Part shown: positions 37,553 through 46,513 of the stretch, piece by piece
How the letters are laid out: every line of letters begins with the position of its first letter
How positions within the stretch are numbered: position 1 is the first letter of the stretch
NCBI GenBank assembly: GCA_018524345.1
Contig: JADQAZ010000002.1
Span: 806,001 to 870,000 of the forward strand
DNA from: Harenicola maris
GTDB taxonomy: Bacteria > Pseudomonadota > Alphaproteobacteria > Rhodobacterales > Rhodobacteraceae
Direction: 5' to 3'
DNA length: 64,000 bases
Notes under the pieces: model-generated
Told to the model about the DNA's origin: nothing
Seen by the model: the letters and a program-made list of their open reading frames with translations, nothing else
Databases searched by the model: none
Made by a program: the position numbers and the translations under genes

Positions 37553-38845
37553 ATGGCCTTGGATACAAGCGTTTCGCCCGCCCCTTATGACGCCCCGGAA
37601 AAGGACCTCTATGAGGTCGGGGAAATGCCACCCATGGGCCATGTGCCCAAACAGATGTACGCTTGGGCGATCCGCCGCGAGCGTCACGGCGAACCTGAAA
37701 AGAGCTTCGAGGTAGAGGTCGTCGATATCCCGACCCTCGGCAGCCACGACGTTCTGGTTCTGGTGATGGCCGCTGGCGTCAACTACAACGGCGTTTGGGC
37801 GGGCCTCGGCGTGCCGATCAGCCCCTTTGACGTGCACGGCGCCGATTACCACATCGCCGGTTCCGATGCCTCGGGTATAGTTTGGGCCGTGGGCGAGAAG
37901 GTAAAGCGCTGGAAGGTCGGCGACGAGGTCGTGATCCACTGCAATCAGGACGATGGCGACGACGAGGAATGCAACGGCGGCGATCCGATGTTCTCTGACA
38001 GCCAGCGGATCTGGGGCTACGAGACGCCGGACGGCTCCTTTGCCCAGTTCACCCGCGTGCAGGCACAACAGCTTATGCCGCGCCCCAAGCACCTGACTTG
38101 GGAAGAAAGCGCCTGCTACACCCTGACACTGGCAACAGCCTACCGGATGCTCTTTGGCCATCACCCGCATGAGCTGAAACCCGGCCAGAACGTTCTGGTC
38201 TGGGGCGCCTCCGGCGGCCTCGGCTCCTTTGCGATCCAGCTGATCAATACGGCGGGCGCAAATGCGATCGGCGTGATCTCGGACGAAAGCAAACGTCAGT
38301 TCGTGATGGATCTTGGCGCCAAGGGCGTCATCAACCGCAAGGATTTCAACTGCTGGGGCGAGATGCCCACGGTGAATACCCCCGAATACAAGGAATGGTT
38401 CACCGAGGTGCGCAAGTTCGGCAAGGCCATCTGGGAAATCACCGGCAAGGGCGTCAACGTCGACATGGTGTTCGAACACCCCGGCCAGTCCACCATGCCG
38501 GTCTCCGTTTTTGTTGTGAAAAAGGGCGGCATGGTTGTGATCTGCGCCGGAACTACGGGCTATAACCTGACCATGGATGCGCGCTACCTCTGGATGCACC
38601 AGAAACGCGTGCAGGGCAGCCACTTTGCCCACCTGAAACAGGCGGCTGCGGCCAATGCCCTGATGGTGGAGCGCCGCATTGATCCCTGCATGTCAGAGGT
38701 CTTTGCATGGAGCGAAATCCCCGCCGCCCATAGCAAAATGTATGCCAACGAGCATAAGCCCGGCAACATGGCGGTGCTGGTGCAATCCCCCCGCACGGGG
38801 CTGCGCACCCTAGAGGACGTGCTGGACACCGCCCCGAACGCCTGA
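37553..38845 (+). CDS. ccr: Crotonyl-CoA carboxylase/reductase
   Basis: A 430-residue MDR-superfamily enzyme that reductively carboxylates crotonyl-CoA with NADPH and CO2 to (2S)-ethylmalonyl-CoA, the committed step of the ethylmalonyl-CoA pathway. Landmarks are YAWAIRRERHGEP, GVNYNGVWAGLG, the nucleotide loop VWGASGGLGSFAIQL and GSHFAHLKQAAAAN. ATG 37553 follows GGAGG at the correct spacing. A strong terminator lies 88 bp after the stop. Confidence 0.96.
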   Translation: MALDTSVSPAPYDAPEKDLYEVGEMPPMGHVPKQMYAWAIRRERHGEPEKSFEVEVVDIPTLGSHDVLVLVMAAGVNYNGVWAGLGVPISPFDVHGADYHIAGSDASGIVWAVGEKVKRWKVGDEVVIHCNQDDGDDEECNGGDPMFSDSQRIWGYETPDGSFAQFTRVQAQQLMPRPKHLTWEESACYTLTLATAYRMLFGHHPHELKPGQNVLVWGASGGLGSFAIQLINTAGANAIGVISDESKRQFVMDLGAKGVINRKDFNCWGEMPTVNTPEYKEWFTEVRKFGKAIWEITGKGVNVDMVFEHPGQSTMPVSVFVVKKGGMVVICAGTTGYNLTMDARYLWMHQKRVQGSHFAHLKQAAAANALMVERRIDPCMSEVFAWSEIPAAHSKMYANEHKPGNMAVLVQSPRTGLRTLEDVLDTAPNA

Positions 38846-38933
38846 GGCCGGGGGGTGATTCGCGGGGCCGCAGCGGCCCTGTGATGCCCGCCCCGAAAAT
38901 GGGCGTTTTGAAATCAGCAACTTACAAACAGGC

Positions 38934-38963
38934 ACCCTCCCCATTTTTGGGGAGGGTGTTTTC
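38934..38963 (+). terminator. Intrinsic terminator after ccr
   Basis: CACCCTCCCCA / TGGGGAGGGTG form a perfect 11-bp stem with loop TTTT, followed by TTTT. Confidence 0.88.
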
Positions 38964-39037
38964 GCGAGTATCAACAGGGACTTGGGTTAACGTAGGCTAG
39001 TGTTAACCACCTGTTAACGTTTGCGAGCGAGGGTCGT

Positions 39038-39247
39038 ATGGATAGAAAATGGATACTGGACGTTCTGACTGATCTCAGGACCTTCGCGGCTGGCAATGGC
39101 CTGCCCGAGCTTGCACATCGGTTGGACGACGCCGCGCAGATCGCGCAGGTGGAATTGGCCAGTGTCAAAACGAAAGACAAACTTTCGGCGCATGGCGAGA
39201 AAACTGGATCATTTGATCGATACACTGCAACAAGCGGAAACGCTTGA
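39038..39247 (+). CDS. Small protein overlapping the luxR start
   Basis: A 69-residue soluble protein (MDRKWILDVLTDLRTFAAGN) with helical, heptad-like character. GAGGG precedes ATG 39038 at a good distance. Its last 56 bp overlap luxR in another frame, so translation of the two may be coupled. It could be a small regulator of the LuxR protein, but I do not recognise it and there is no direct evidence for that. Confidence 0.5.
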   Translation: MDRKWILDVLTDLRTFAAGNGLPELAHRLDDAAQIAQVELASVKTKDKLSAHGEKTGSFDRYTATSGNA

Positions 39248-39905
39248 GGCCCTTCAAGCCCGCATTATCGCCCTGCGCGACTTTTTCGAGGTCGAACACC
39301 TCGTCTATCACTCGGTCAATGCCGCGGGCGGGCAATATGCCGCCCTGACTTATTCCGACGACTGGGTGCAGCGCTATATCCACAGCAACTATGACCGGAT
39401 CGACCCCGTGGTGCAGGGCGCCTACAGCCGCTTTGGCTTTGTCGATTGGAAAACCCTGGACTGGACGAGCAAATCCGTCCGCGCCTTTCGCGAGGAGTCC
39501 GCCGCCGCCGGTGTCGCGACCCAGGGTCTGACCCTGCCGATGCGCGGCCCCACGGGGCAATTCGCCATCTTCACCGTCAATACCTGCACCTCTGATGCGG
39601 AATGGTCCCGCTTTGCCGACCGCTCGAAACAGGACATCCTGCTGGTCGCCAGCCTTGTGAACGAAAAGGCGCTGGAGCTTGAGGGCGCGATAGAGGCCGC
39701 CCCGATGCAATCCCTCTCGCCGCGCGAAAAGGACAGTCTGACCATGCTGGCCCTCGGCCTCAACCGCAGCGCCTCGGCGGAAAAGCTTGGCATCTCCGAA
39801 CACACCCTGCGGGTCTATATCGAAAGCGCAAGGTTCAAGCTTGCGGCCAATAACACCACCCATGCGGTCGCCCGCGCTGTGGCGCTTGGCCTGATCCTGA
39901 TCTGA
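39192..39905 (+). CDS. LuxR-type quorum-sensing regulator
   Basis: A 237-residue two-domain regulator. In the N-terminal autoinducer-binding domain the six family-conserved positions are present as W58, Y62, D71, P72, W86 and G112. The C-terminal GerE-type helix-turn-helix is LSPREKDSLTMLALGLNRSA followed by LGISEHTLRVYIESARFKL. luxI lies 104 bp downstream, so this is a complete acyl-homoserine-lactone circuit rather than an orphan. ATG 39192 lies inside the upstream small ORF. Confidence 0.92.
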   Translation: MARKLDHLIDTLQQAETLEALQARIIALRDFFEVEHLVYHSVNAAGGQYAALTYSDDWVQRYIHSNYDRIDPVVQGAYSRFGFVDWKTLDWTSKSVRAFREESAAAGVATQGLTLPMRGPTGQFAIFTVNTCTSDAEWSRFADRSKQDILLVASLVNEKALELEGAIEAAPMQSLSPREKDSLTMLALGLNRSASAEKLGISEHTLRVYIESARFKLAANNTTHAVARAVALGLILI

Positions 39906-39933
39906 TCCCCCCAATCATGAACAAACCCTTGCG

Positions 39934-39947
39934 CCTGCGTCCGCAGG
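39934..39947. promoter_or_regulatory. Inverted repeat before luxI, candidate lux box
   Basis: CCTGCG-TC-CGCAGG (6-2-6) is centred about 70 bp before the luxI start, between luxR and luxI. Its position and dyad symmetry suit a LuxR-type operator, but it is shorter and more GC-rich than the classical 20-bp lux box. Confidence 0.35.
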
Positions 39948-40009
39948 GGGCGGCAGCTTGTTAACCGCTCGGGCATAAATTCCGGTCCACCCAACGGATC
40001 GGAGGCCCC

Positions 40010-40642
40010 ATGCTACGCTATCTCACCTCGCCGCAACTGGCAGACTACCCCAAACTATCCGCCACCATGTTCGCCGACCGCACGGCGCAGTTCAAAACCC
40101 GCCTAGGCTGGGATGTAACCGTGGATGCCACGGGGGCAGAGCGCGACGCCTATGACGACAAGGACCCGACCTATATCGTCTGGCAACGCAGCGACGGCAG
40201 TCATGGCGGCTCCATGCGCTTTATGCCGACCACGGCCCCCTGCATGTTGAACGACCACTTTGCCCATCTGAACAAGGGCGCGCCGCTGCAAAGCCCGCTG
40301 ATCTGGGAAAGCACCCGCTTCTGCCTCGCCCCCGGCGCCCCGGCAGAGGTCTCCGCCGCGCTGATGCTGGGCGGGGCAGAGCTTGCCCTCGCCCTTGGCG
40401 TGTCAGAGGTCGCCGGTGTCTTTGACGCCCGCATGCTGCGCATCTATGGCCGCCTTGGCTGGCCCCCGCGGGTGATCGGCACGGCGGGCGAGGGGCGCGG
40501 CAAGGTCTCGCTTGGCCTCTGGTCCATCGACAGTGCCGTGCGCCTGCGCATGTGCGCCAAGGCGGGCATCGCCCCGCGTCTGTCCGAGCTTTGGCGCAGA
40601 CGCTCCCTTGGCGATGCCCCCGTATTGGCCCTCGCGGGCTAA
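40010..40642 (+). CDS. Acyl-homoserine-lactone synthase (LuxI family)
   Basis: A 210-residue AHL synthase that joins an acyl group to S-adenosylmethionine to make the diffusible signal. The invariant residues of the family are at the expected positions: R24, F28, W34, D46, D49, R70, E100 and R103 (WESTRFCL). It is paired with the LuxR-type gene upstream. The acyl chain preference cannot be read from the sequence. Confidence 0.93.
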   Translation: MLRYLTSPQLADYPKLSATMFADRTAQFKTRLGWDVTVDATGAERDAYDDKDPTYIVWQRSDGSHGGSMRFMPTTAPCMLNDHFAHLNKGAPLQSPLIWESTRFCLAPGAPAEVSAALMLGGAELALALGVSEVAGVFDARMLRIYGRLGWPPRVIGTAGEGRGKVSLGLWSIDSAVRLRMCAKAGIAPRLSELWRRRSLGDAPVLALAG

Positions 40643-40683
40643 AGGCGCTTTTGTCCGGCGGCGGGCGGCCCTATGGTCGCCCC

Positions 40684-42222
40684 ATGACTCTGCCCGCGCC
40701 CACTTATACCTTCTCCGACGATCAGGCCGATGCCTATGATCGGATCTCTGCCGTTCTGTCCAATGCGGGCGTCGATCTGGAGCGCGACACCCTGCTGCCG
40801 CAACGCGGCAAGGATCAGGTCATCGCCGTGATCGGCAAGGCCGGTTCGGGCAAAACCCTGCTGCTGGCCGAAATCGCCCGCGCGATGGAGGAAGCTGGCG
40901 TTGATGTGGTCTCCGGCGATTGGGAGGGCAAGCGCCGCAAGGACAGGCGCACGCTGGCCATTCTGGCCCCCACGAACAAGGCCGCCAGCGTGCTGCGCAA
41001 TCGCGGCGTGCCCGCAACCACGATCCACCGCATCCTGTATACGCCGGTCTATGACCCCGAATACGAACGCATCGCCGAATGGCTGGCGGGGCAGGGCGAG
41101 CGCCCCGAGATCGAGGGGCTGACCGACGCCGCCCTTGATCGCGCCATGGCCTTCTACCAGATCAACAAATCCATCCCCGGCGCTTTGGCCACGGCGGGCC
41201 TGCGCGGGTCGGACTTTATCACCGGCTGGAAGCGCCGCGAGGAACCCCTCGATATCGGGCTGGTGGACGAAAGCTCCATGCTGGATGCGAAACAGCTTGA
41301 GGACCTCAAGGAAATCTTCCCGACCCTGCTCCTCTTTGGCGATCCGGCGCAGCTTGCCCCCGTGAACCAATCGGGCGCCATGGTCTTTGACGGGCTGGAG
41401 GACAGCGCCAAGCTGATCCTCAGCCGCGTCCACCGTCAGGCAGACGACAACCCGATCCTTGATCTGGCCCATGCCCTTGCCGACCCGGACCTGAGCTTTG
41501 ACAGCTTTGAGCGCATGGTCGAAGACGCCGCCCGCCGCGACGAGCGTGTCGTCATGGGCCAGCGGGTCGAGGCGCAGCTTATGGCGCGCTCCCCCGTGCT
41601 GGTCTGGCGCAATGCCACCCGCATCCGCCTGATCCACGCCTTCCGCGCCGCCTATGGCGCCCCGCCCGATGCGCTGCTCCCCGGCGAGCCGCTGATCTGC
41701 GACGGCATCGAACTTCCCGTCAAACACCGCAAAAAGCGGCTGGACCTTGAGGCCCGCGGGCTGATCAAGGGCGCGCAGGTGGTCTACCTCGGCCCCGGCT
41801 CCAAGCCCGGCTTTTCCCGCCTGCATGTGATCGGCGCGGAAAACCCGCAAGTCTCCGCTGCCTCCATCGTCAAGATCGAGATGCCGGACGAGGAAGAACC
41901 CTTCATCCCCTATGCCGCCCGCATGGGGGCGACCTTCCTGCATGGCTCTGCCGTCACGATCCACAAGGCGCAGGGCAGCCAGTGGGACACGGTGCAGGTC
42001 TTCGCGCCCGACCTGTTCGCCGCCGCCCGCGTTGGCCGGATGGAGGCAGGGGTGCCCCTGTGGAAACGCCTCGCCTATGTGGCGATCACGCGGGCACAGG
42101 AACGTCTGATCTGGGTGGTGCGCAACCGCCTCGCCCGCCCGGTAGAGGCCCTCTCGACAGACGATCTGGTCGTCGCCGCCCCCGTCCTGACCCTTGAGGC
42201 GCAGGACGAGGAAACCCCATAG
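40684..42222 (+). CDS. RecD-like ATP-dependent DNA helicase
   Basis: A 512-residue superfamily-1 helicase. Walker A is GKAGSGKT (51-58), Walker B VDESSML, and a UvrD C-terminal-2 domain ends with VTIHKAQGSQWDTV and AYVAITRAQERL. It lacks the long N-terminal extension of RecD2, so it belongs to the short AAA_30/RecD-like group common in Rhodobacterales. The cellular role is not defined. It follows luxI by 42 bp on the same strand and might be partly co-transcribed. Confidence 0.88.
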   Translation: MTLPAPTYTFSDDQADAYDRISAVLSNAGVDLERDTLLPQRGKDQVIAVIGKAGSGKTLLLAEIARAMEEAGVDVVSGDWEGKRRKDRRTLAILAPTNKAASVLRNRGVPATTIHRILYTPVYDPEYERIAEWLAGQGERPEIEGLTDAALDRAMAFYQINKSIPGALATAGLRGSDFITGWKRREEPLDIGLVDESSMLDAKQLEDLKEIFPTLLLFGDPAQLAPVNQSGAMVFDGLEDSAKLILSRVHRQADDNPILDLAHALADPDLSFDSFERMVEDAARRDERVVMGQRVEAQLMARSPVLVWRNATRIRLIHAFRAAYGAPPDALLPGEPLICDGIELPVKHRKKRLDLEARGLIKGAQVVYLGPGSKPGFSRLHVIGAENPQVSAASIVKIEMPDEEEPFIPYAARMGATFLHGSAVTIHKAQGSQWDTVQVFAPDLFAAARVGRMEAGVPLWKRLAYVAITRAQERLIWVVRNRLARPVEALSTDDLVVAAPVLTLEAQDEETP

Positions 42223-42310
42223 GGCAAAGGGGCGTTTCCCAAACTCCACAGGTCTGTTTCCAGGGGCGGGAATTGGACCTCCCCTCTTGTTTTATTTCGG
42301 CAATCGGGCC

Positions 42311-42345
42311 ATTTAGGTCAAGAAATTAATTTTTTGTATAGTTAA
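42311..42345 (+). promoter_or_regulatory. AT-rich candidate promoter of vgrG
   Basis: A markedly AT-rich stretch in a GC-rich genome, with a -10-like TATAGT at 42337-42342, 21 bp before the vgrG ATG. No good -35 is seen, so an activator or alternative sigma factor may be needed. Confidence 0.35.
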
Positions 42346-42362
42346 TCCGGGGCCCAGTTTTA

Positions 42363-44426
42363 ATGAATGCTCACTACACGCAAGACAACAATATCGGGTC
42401 CCTGCAAACGACGCTTGGCAAAGATGTCTTCCTGCTTCTGGCCTTGAACGGCACCGATTATGTGAATGATCTGTTCACCTACAAGGTGCGCGCCCTGATC
42501 CGCGAGGAGCTGGACTACGACGCGGTCCTTGGCACCCATGCCACCGTGGCCCTGACCACCGTAAACCACGGCGCCACCCATTTCGACGGCATCGTGACAG
42601 AGATCGACTGGCTCAAAATGACCGAGTCCGGCGAGGAATACGAACTCACCCTGCGGCCTTGGTTCTATCTGGCAGGCAAACGCCGCCAGCAGCGTATCTT
42701 CCACGACATGAGCGTTGACGAAATCCTGACAGAGGTCCTCAATGCCTATTCCGATTTCGGGGATTCCACCTACAAGCTGGAACTGACCGGCAATTACCCC
42801 AAGCTGGAATACACCGTCCAATACCGCGAATCCGATCTGGCCTTTGCCTGCCGCCTGATGGAGCGCTACGGCATCTCCTATCACTTCGTCCATGACCTCG
42901 GAAATCACCGCCTCGTCCTGACCGACACAATGGAGGCCATGAGCGAACTGCCCGGCCTTTCGCGCGAATACCGCCCGGTCGAGGAACATTTCCGCAAGGA
43001 AGAGGAACATTTCTGGCAGTGGCGCAAAACCCGCGGCATGACGACCGGCAAGGTCAAGCTGACCGATTACAACTTCAAAACCCCCACCGCGAACCTGCTG
43101 CAAGAGCAGGTCGGCGATGCCGATTACGACCACGGCCGCATCGAAAGCTACGATTACCCCGGCGTCTATCTGGATGCGGGCGAGGGCGCGGATGTGACCA
43201 ACCTGCGCACGGTGCAGGAACGCAGCACCGACCACCGCCACCGCGTGGTGGGCGATGTCATGGGCCTCAAGGCCGGGATGCGCTGCGCCGCCAGCGGCGA
43301 ATTCGCCGAATGGATGAACGGCGAGGAATACCTCTGCCTCGAGGCGCGCCACAGCTTCGCCTCTGAATCCTACCGCGCCGGTCAAAGCGGCTCGGACGCC
43401 GAGGACGAGGCCTATAAAGGCGCCTATGTCATGACGCCGGTCTCCGCCCCCTTTGCCCCCCTGCGCAAAACCCGCGAGCCGATCATTCAGGGCCCCCAGA
43501 CCGCCCGCGTCGTGGGCGAGGGGGAGATCGACTGCGACGAATATGGCCGCATCCTCGTGCGCTTTCATTGGGACATCGCCGATGCCTATTCCATGCGCTG
43601 CCGCGTCAGCCAAAGCTGGGCCAGCAAAGGTTGGGGCGGCATGGTGATCCCTCGCATCGGGATGGAGGTCATCGTCGAGCACCTCGAGGGCGACCCCGAC
43701 AAACCCATCGTCACCGGCTGTGTCTACAACGGCAAGAACGACGTCCCCTATCCGCTGCCCGCCCATAAAACCAAATCGGTTTTCCGGTCAGACACCCATC
43801 AGGGCTCCGGCTTCAACGAATTCATGTTCGAGGACGAAAAAGACCGCGAGCTGATCTATATGCACGGTCAGAAAGACCAAGAGATCGAGATTTTGAACAA
43901 CCGTTCAAAAACCATCGGCAATGACGAAACCAACGTCATCACCCGCGATCGCTCGCAATCCGTCGGGCAGGACGAAACCATGTCCGTCGGCCGCGATCAG
44001 GCCGAAACCGTGGGCCGCAACGTGATGTATAACGTGGGCGAGAACCAGCAGGAAAAATACGGCAAGGATCACATCCATTACGTCGGTAACATCCACAAAC
44101 AGGACATTTTCGCCGATCACCTGCGTCAGGTGGGCGGCAATTACGAGGAGATCGTGAAGGGCAAGTACACCCTGAACGTGAACCAGACGATCACCAACAA
44201 CACCGGCACCCACACCCTGATGGCCTATGAGAAATTCGTCATCAAAGGTCCCGGCGGCAAGATCACCATCGACGCCTCCGGCATCACGCTCGAGGCCGCC
44301 AAGATCAACCTCAAAGGCGCGGTCTCCATGGGCGGCGGCGGCGGCGCACAGGTGCCAACCCTGCAAGGCGCCGCCAATCAGGCCCTGCCGCTGGTCGAGG
44401 AATGTCTGAAACAGAAAGAGGAGTAG
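42363..44426 (+). CDS. vgrG: Type VI secretion spike protein VgrG
   Basis: A 687-residue VgrG/TssI. The gp27-like N-terminal half includes FLLLALNGTDYVNDLFTYKV and QYRESDLAFACRLMERYGI. The gp5 OB-fold region contains RVSQSWASKGWGGMVIPRIG and HLEGDPDKPIVTGCVYNG. The C-terminal needle consists of short repeats such as NRSKTIGNDET and RDQAETVGRNV. The protein trimer tips the Hcp tube and carries effectors. No catalytic C-terminal extension is present. No other structural tss gene is in the window, so this is an orphan vgrG island. Confidence 0.95.
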   Translation: MNAHYTQDNNIGSLQTTLGKDVFLLLALNGTDYVNDLFTYKVRALIREELDYDAVLGTHATVALTTVNHGATHFDGIVTEIDWLKMTESGEEYELTLRPWFYLAGKRRQQRIFHDMSVDEILTEVLNAYSDFGDSTYKLELTGNYPKLEYTVQYRESDLAFACRLMERYGISYHFVHDLGNHRLVLTDTMEAMSELPGLSREYRPVEEHFRKEEEHFWQWRKTRGMTTGKVKLTDYNFKTPTANLLQEQVGDADYDHGRIESYDYPGVYLDAGEGADVTNLRTVQERSTDHRHRVVGDVMGLKAGMRCAASGEFAEWMNGEEYLCLEARHSFASESYRAGQSGSDAEDEAYKGAYVMTPVSAPFAPLRKTREPIIQGPQTARVVGEGEIDCDEYGRILVRFHWDIADAYSMRCRVSQSWASKGWGGMVIPRIGMEVIVEHLEGDPDKPIVTGCVYNGKNDVPYPLPAHKTKSVFRSDTHQGSGFNEFMFEDEKDRELIYMHGQKDQEIEILNNRSKTIGNDETNVITRDRSQSVGQDETMSVGRDQAETVGRNVMYNVGENQQEKYGKDHIHYVGNIHKQDIFADHLRQVGGNYEEIVKGKYTLNVNQTITNNTGTHTLMAYEKFVIKGPGGKITIDASGITLEAAKINLKGAVSMGGGGGAQVPTLQGAANQALPLVEECLKQKEE

Positions 44427-44435
44427 CGCCCGCCG

Positions 44436-45218
44436 CTACTCCGATGCCGGACGCTTGAGCAAAACCGGATCGCGCGGGTTCACCACCGCCGGAATACTAG
44501 CGCCCGCCTCATTGACCAGATCATAGGGCCCGGGATGGGGCGCCAGCCCCAAAATCCCCCGCGCCGTATTGGCCACCACCGCCCCGGGGGAGCCATGGAC
44601 CATCGTCGTTTGCCGCGTATCATCGATATAGGACTGCACAATCCGCGCCCCGCCGGGCACCTTGTATTCATCCAGCTCGCGCAGGAATTCCATCATCATC
44701 CGGGGGCCAATGATCCGCGCCGCCTCTGCCTCCAAAATGGCTAGGGCGCCGGGCTCTTCCATCACCGCCAGATAAATCACACGCAGCCGCGCCTGCCGAT
44801 TGTCAGGCCCAAGGGTGCCGCCCGCTGCGGGCCAGTCGGGAAAGCGGCGCGTCACAGCCTCCCGCAGATCAATCCGCGTCGCCATCAACGCGGGGAAAAA
44901 GCCATGGGGCAGGGTCTCCTGTGTCAGGATACGGGCCATGGCATCGCCGGTCCGCTCCCACAACACAGGGTCCTGCGACATCGGCAAATAGCGCTGCACC
45001 TCATAGACCAAAGCGTTGAGCCAAAGGTCAAGGGACTGCTCACTGACGCCCTTTGTGGTCACACCCAATGCGGCAAGGTGGCATTCCGCAGACAGGTCAA
45101 ATCCCGCACTATCGGAGGGCAGCCAGTAGTCCTTGGGGCTGGTCAACTGCCGGTTGCGCAACACATGCTGCGCCGCGGGCGCGGGGCAGTGCTGGGCAAG
45201 CAATTCAGTATAATCCAT
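44436..45218 (-). CDS. Unknown protein following the metallopeptidase effector
   Basis: A 260-residue protein without signal peptide or membrane helix. Features are DYWLPSDSAGFDLSAECHLAAL near the N-terminus, mostly helical middle segments and a Pro-rich C-terminus. No family is recognised. ATG 45218 follows GAGGGAGC and is the best start. It lies 14 bp after the metallopeptidase-like effector on the same strand, the usual place for an immunity protein or effector chaperone. If it is immunity, its predicted cytosolic location would imply a cytosolic target. Confidence 0.6.
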   Translation of the reverse strand: MDYTELLAQHCPAPAAQHVLRNRQLTSPKDYWLPSDSAGFDLSAECHLAALGVTTKGVSEQSLDLWLNALVYEVQRYLPMSQDPVLWERTGDAMARILTQETLPHGFFPALMATRIDLREAVTRRFPDWPAAGGTLGPDNRQARLRVIYLAVMEEPGALAILEAEAARIIGPRMMMEFLRELDEYKVPGGARIVQSYIDDTRQTTMVHGSPGAVVANTARGILGLAPHPGPYDLVNEAGASIPAVVNPRDPVLLKRPASE

Positions 45219-45232
45219 GCGATCTGCTCCCT

Positions 45233-46513
45233 CTACCCGATATACTTTGTGATGTTGCGGCGCACTGTGTCCCACTGGTTCTTGCGCATATAAAGCTGCT
45301 CGTTCATCACCGGCCAATATCCCATCAGGTTCAGCGGATCGCGCGCCATCAGCGCGGGCAGGTTCTTGGCGCTGGTCACGGGCTTGTCCCCCACCACAAC
45401 CGCCCTTTCGGCGTTGGTTGCAGGCTCATCCTGAATCGGTTGCCCGATAGAGGCAAGCAGGTGCTCGGGCAATTGCGAGGAATCGGCCCTGTCAGGATGT
45501 TCCAGCCCGCAGGCATGGCCGATCTCATGGGCCAGAACGGCGTAGCTGTCGCTCAGCCCATATGGCGCCTCCGCCCCCTGATAATCCTTGAAGGCAAAGG
45601 CGGGGCCCGAGCCAACCTCGGGCACCATACCGTTGGCTTTGGACGGCACGTCCTTGGGCACGTAATACAGCAGGGGCAACTTGAAGCCCGTGACCGCGCC
45701 CACCTCGGCCCGCACCGCATCAATCGTCGTAAAGATCACGGGCCCGGACATGAAATAGGGCCGCCCCATAAGGTCACCAAACCCCTCGCTCACGTAGGAT
45801 TCCTGAAGCACATCCGGGCCCTGCGCCTCAACGCCGGTAAAAATCGGGTTCCCGCGCAGATCGATATCCCCCAGATCCTCGATCGCAAAACGGATCAGCG
45901 CGGGCTTGTATATCTGGTTCAGCATCTGGGTCAGGCCCGAAACGCTGTAATTGGCAGAGCGCGAGAAATGCCCGATCAGCGAGCCAACCCCGGTATTGAT
46001 CTGGATCGGCGCATAGCACACCACATGAACCCAGCCCATGTCGGCCCCGTCGCAGGTGACCTTAACGGTGGTTTCCCCCTCGCTCACCCCGCGCAGCACA
46101 AAGGGCACGCCGCTGGCGCTGACCTGTGTTGTGGCTACGGAGACAATGCCGGGATTGGCCGACTCGAACCGGCAATTCGTCAGGCAGATATTGCTCGAAT
46201 GCCCCTCGAAGGAAATCTCGAGCTCCGTCGTCTCGCCCAAACCGACAGAGACCCAAGCCGCCCCATCCTGCGTATAGGGATCGCCCGGCACGCTCTTTGC
46301 GGCCCCCGGCGGGATCCAGTATTCATCTGCGCCGCGGTTCTGTGCCAGATTGGTGCGCCCATCAAAGCCGCGGACCCGGCTGTCGTTGCCCGAGGCGTCA
46401 AAGGTGCTGACCGAGGGGCAGCAGGTCGCCGTGGCCGAAACCGATCCGCTTGGCGGATTGCCCTGCGGTGTCGCGGGCGGAGCCGCCGTTCCGCCGCCAT
46501 TTTCCTCAGCCAT
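45233..46513 (-). CDS. Putative T6SS effector with metzincin-type zinc motif
   Basis: A 426-residue protein. The C-terminal part has the extended zinc-binding signature HEIGHACGLEH (residues 329-339) and, about 60 residues later, a Met-turn candidate NLMGYW (M397), the combination that defines metzincin metallopeptidases. Residues about 85-170 contain an Ig-like (BIG2-like) pattern of Ser/Val/Thr strands, and the N-terminus has CCPSVSTFDASG followed by a WIPPG segment. There is no secretion signal, as expected of a T6SS cargo. Its start overlaps the stop of the DUF4123 gene by 8 bp, and an unknown gene follows. It is probably delivered through VgrG by the DUF4123 adaptor; peptidase activity is inferred. 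Confidence 0.75.
   Translation of the reverse strand: MAEENGGGTAAPPATPQGNPPSGSVSATATCCPSVSTFDASGNDSRVRGFDGRTNLAQNRGADEYWIPPGAAKSVPGDPYTQDGAAWVSVGLGETTELEISFEGHSSNICLTNCRFESANPGIVSVATTQVSASGVPFVLRGVSEGETTVKVTCDGADMGWVHVVCYAPIQINTGVGSLIGHFSRSANYSVSGLTQMLNQIYKPALIRFAIEDLGDIDLRGNPIFTGVEAQGPDVLQESYVSEGFGDLMGRPYFMSGPVIFTTIDAVRAEVGAVTGFKLPLLYYVPKDVPSKANGMVPEVGSGPAFAFKDYQGAEAPYGLSDSYAVLAHEIGHACGLEHPDRADSSQLPEHLLASIGQPIQDEPATNAERAVVVGDKPVTSAKNLPALMARDPLNLMGYWPVMNEQLYMRKNQWDTVRRNITKYIG

Noticed and set aside
42360-43766. A 468-codon frame opposite vgrG
   Set aside because: Shadow frame; no recognisable motif, and vgrG is conserved over its full length.
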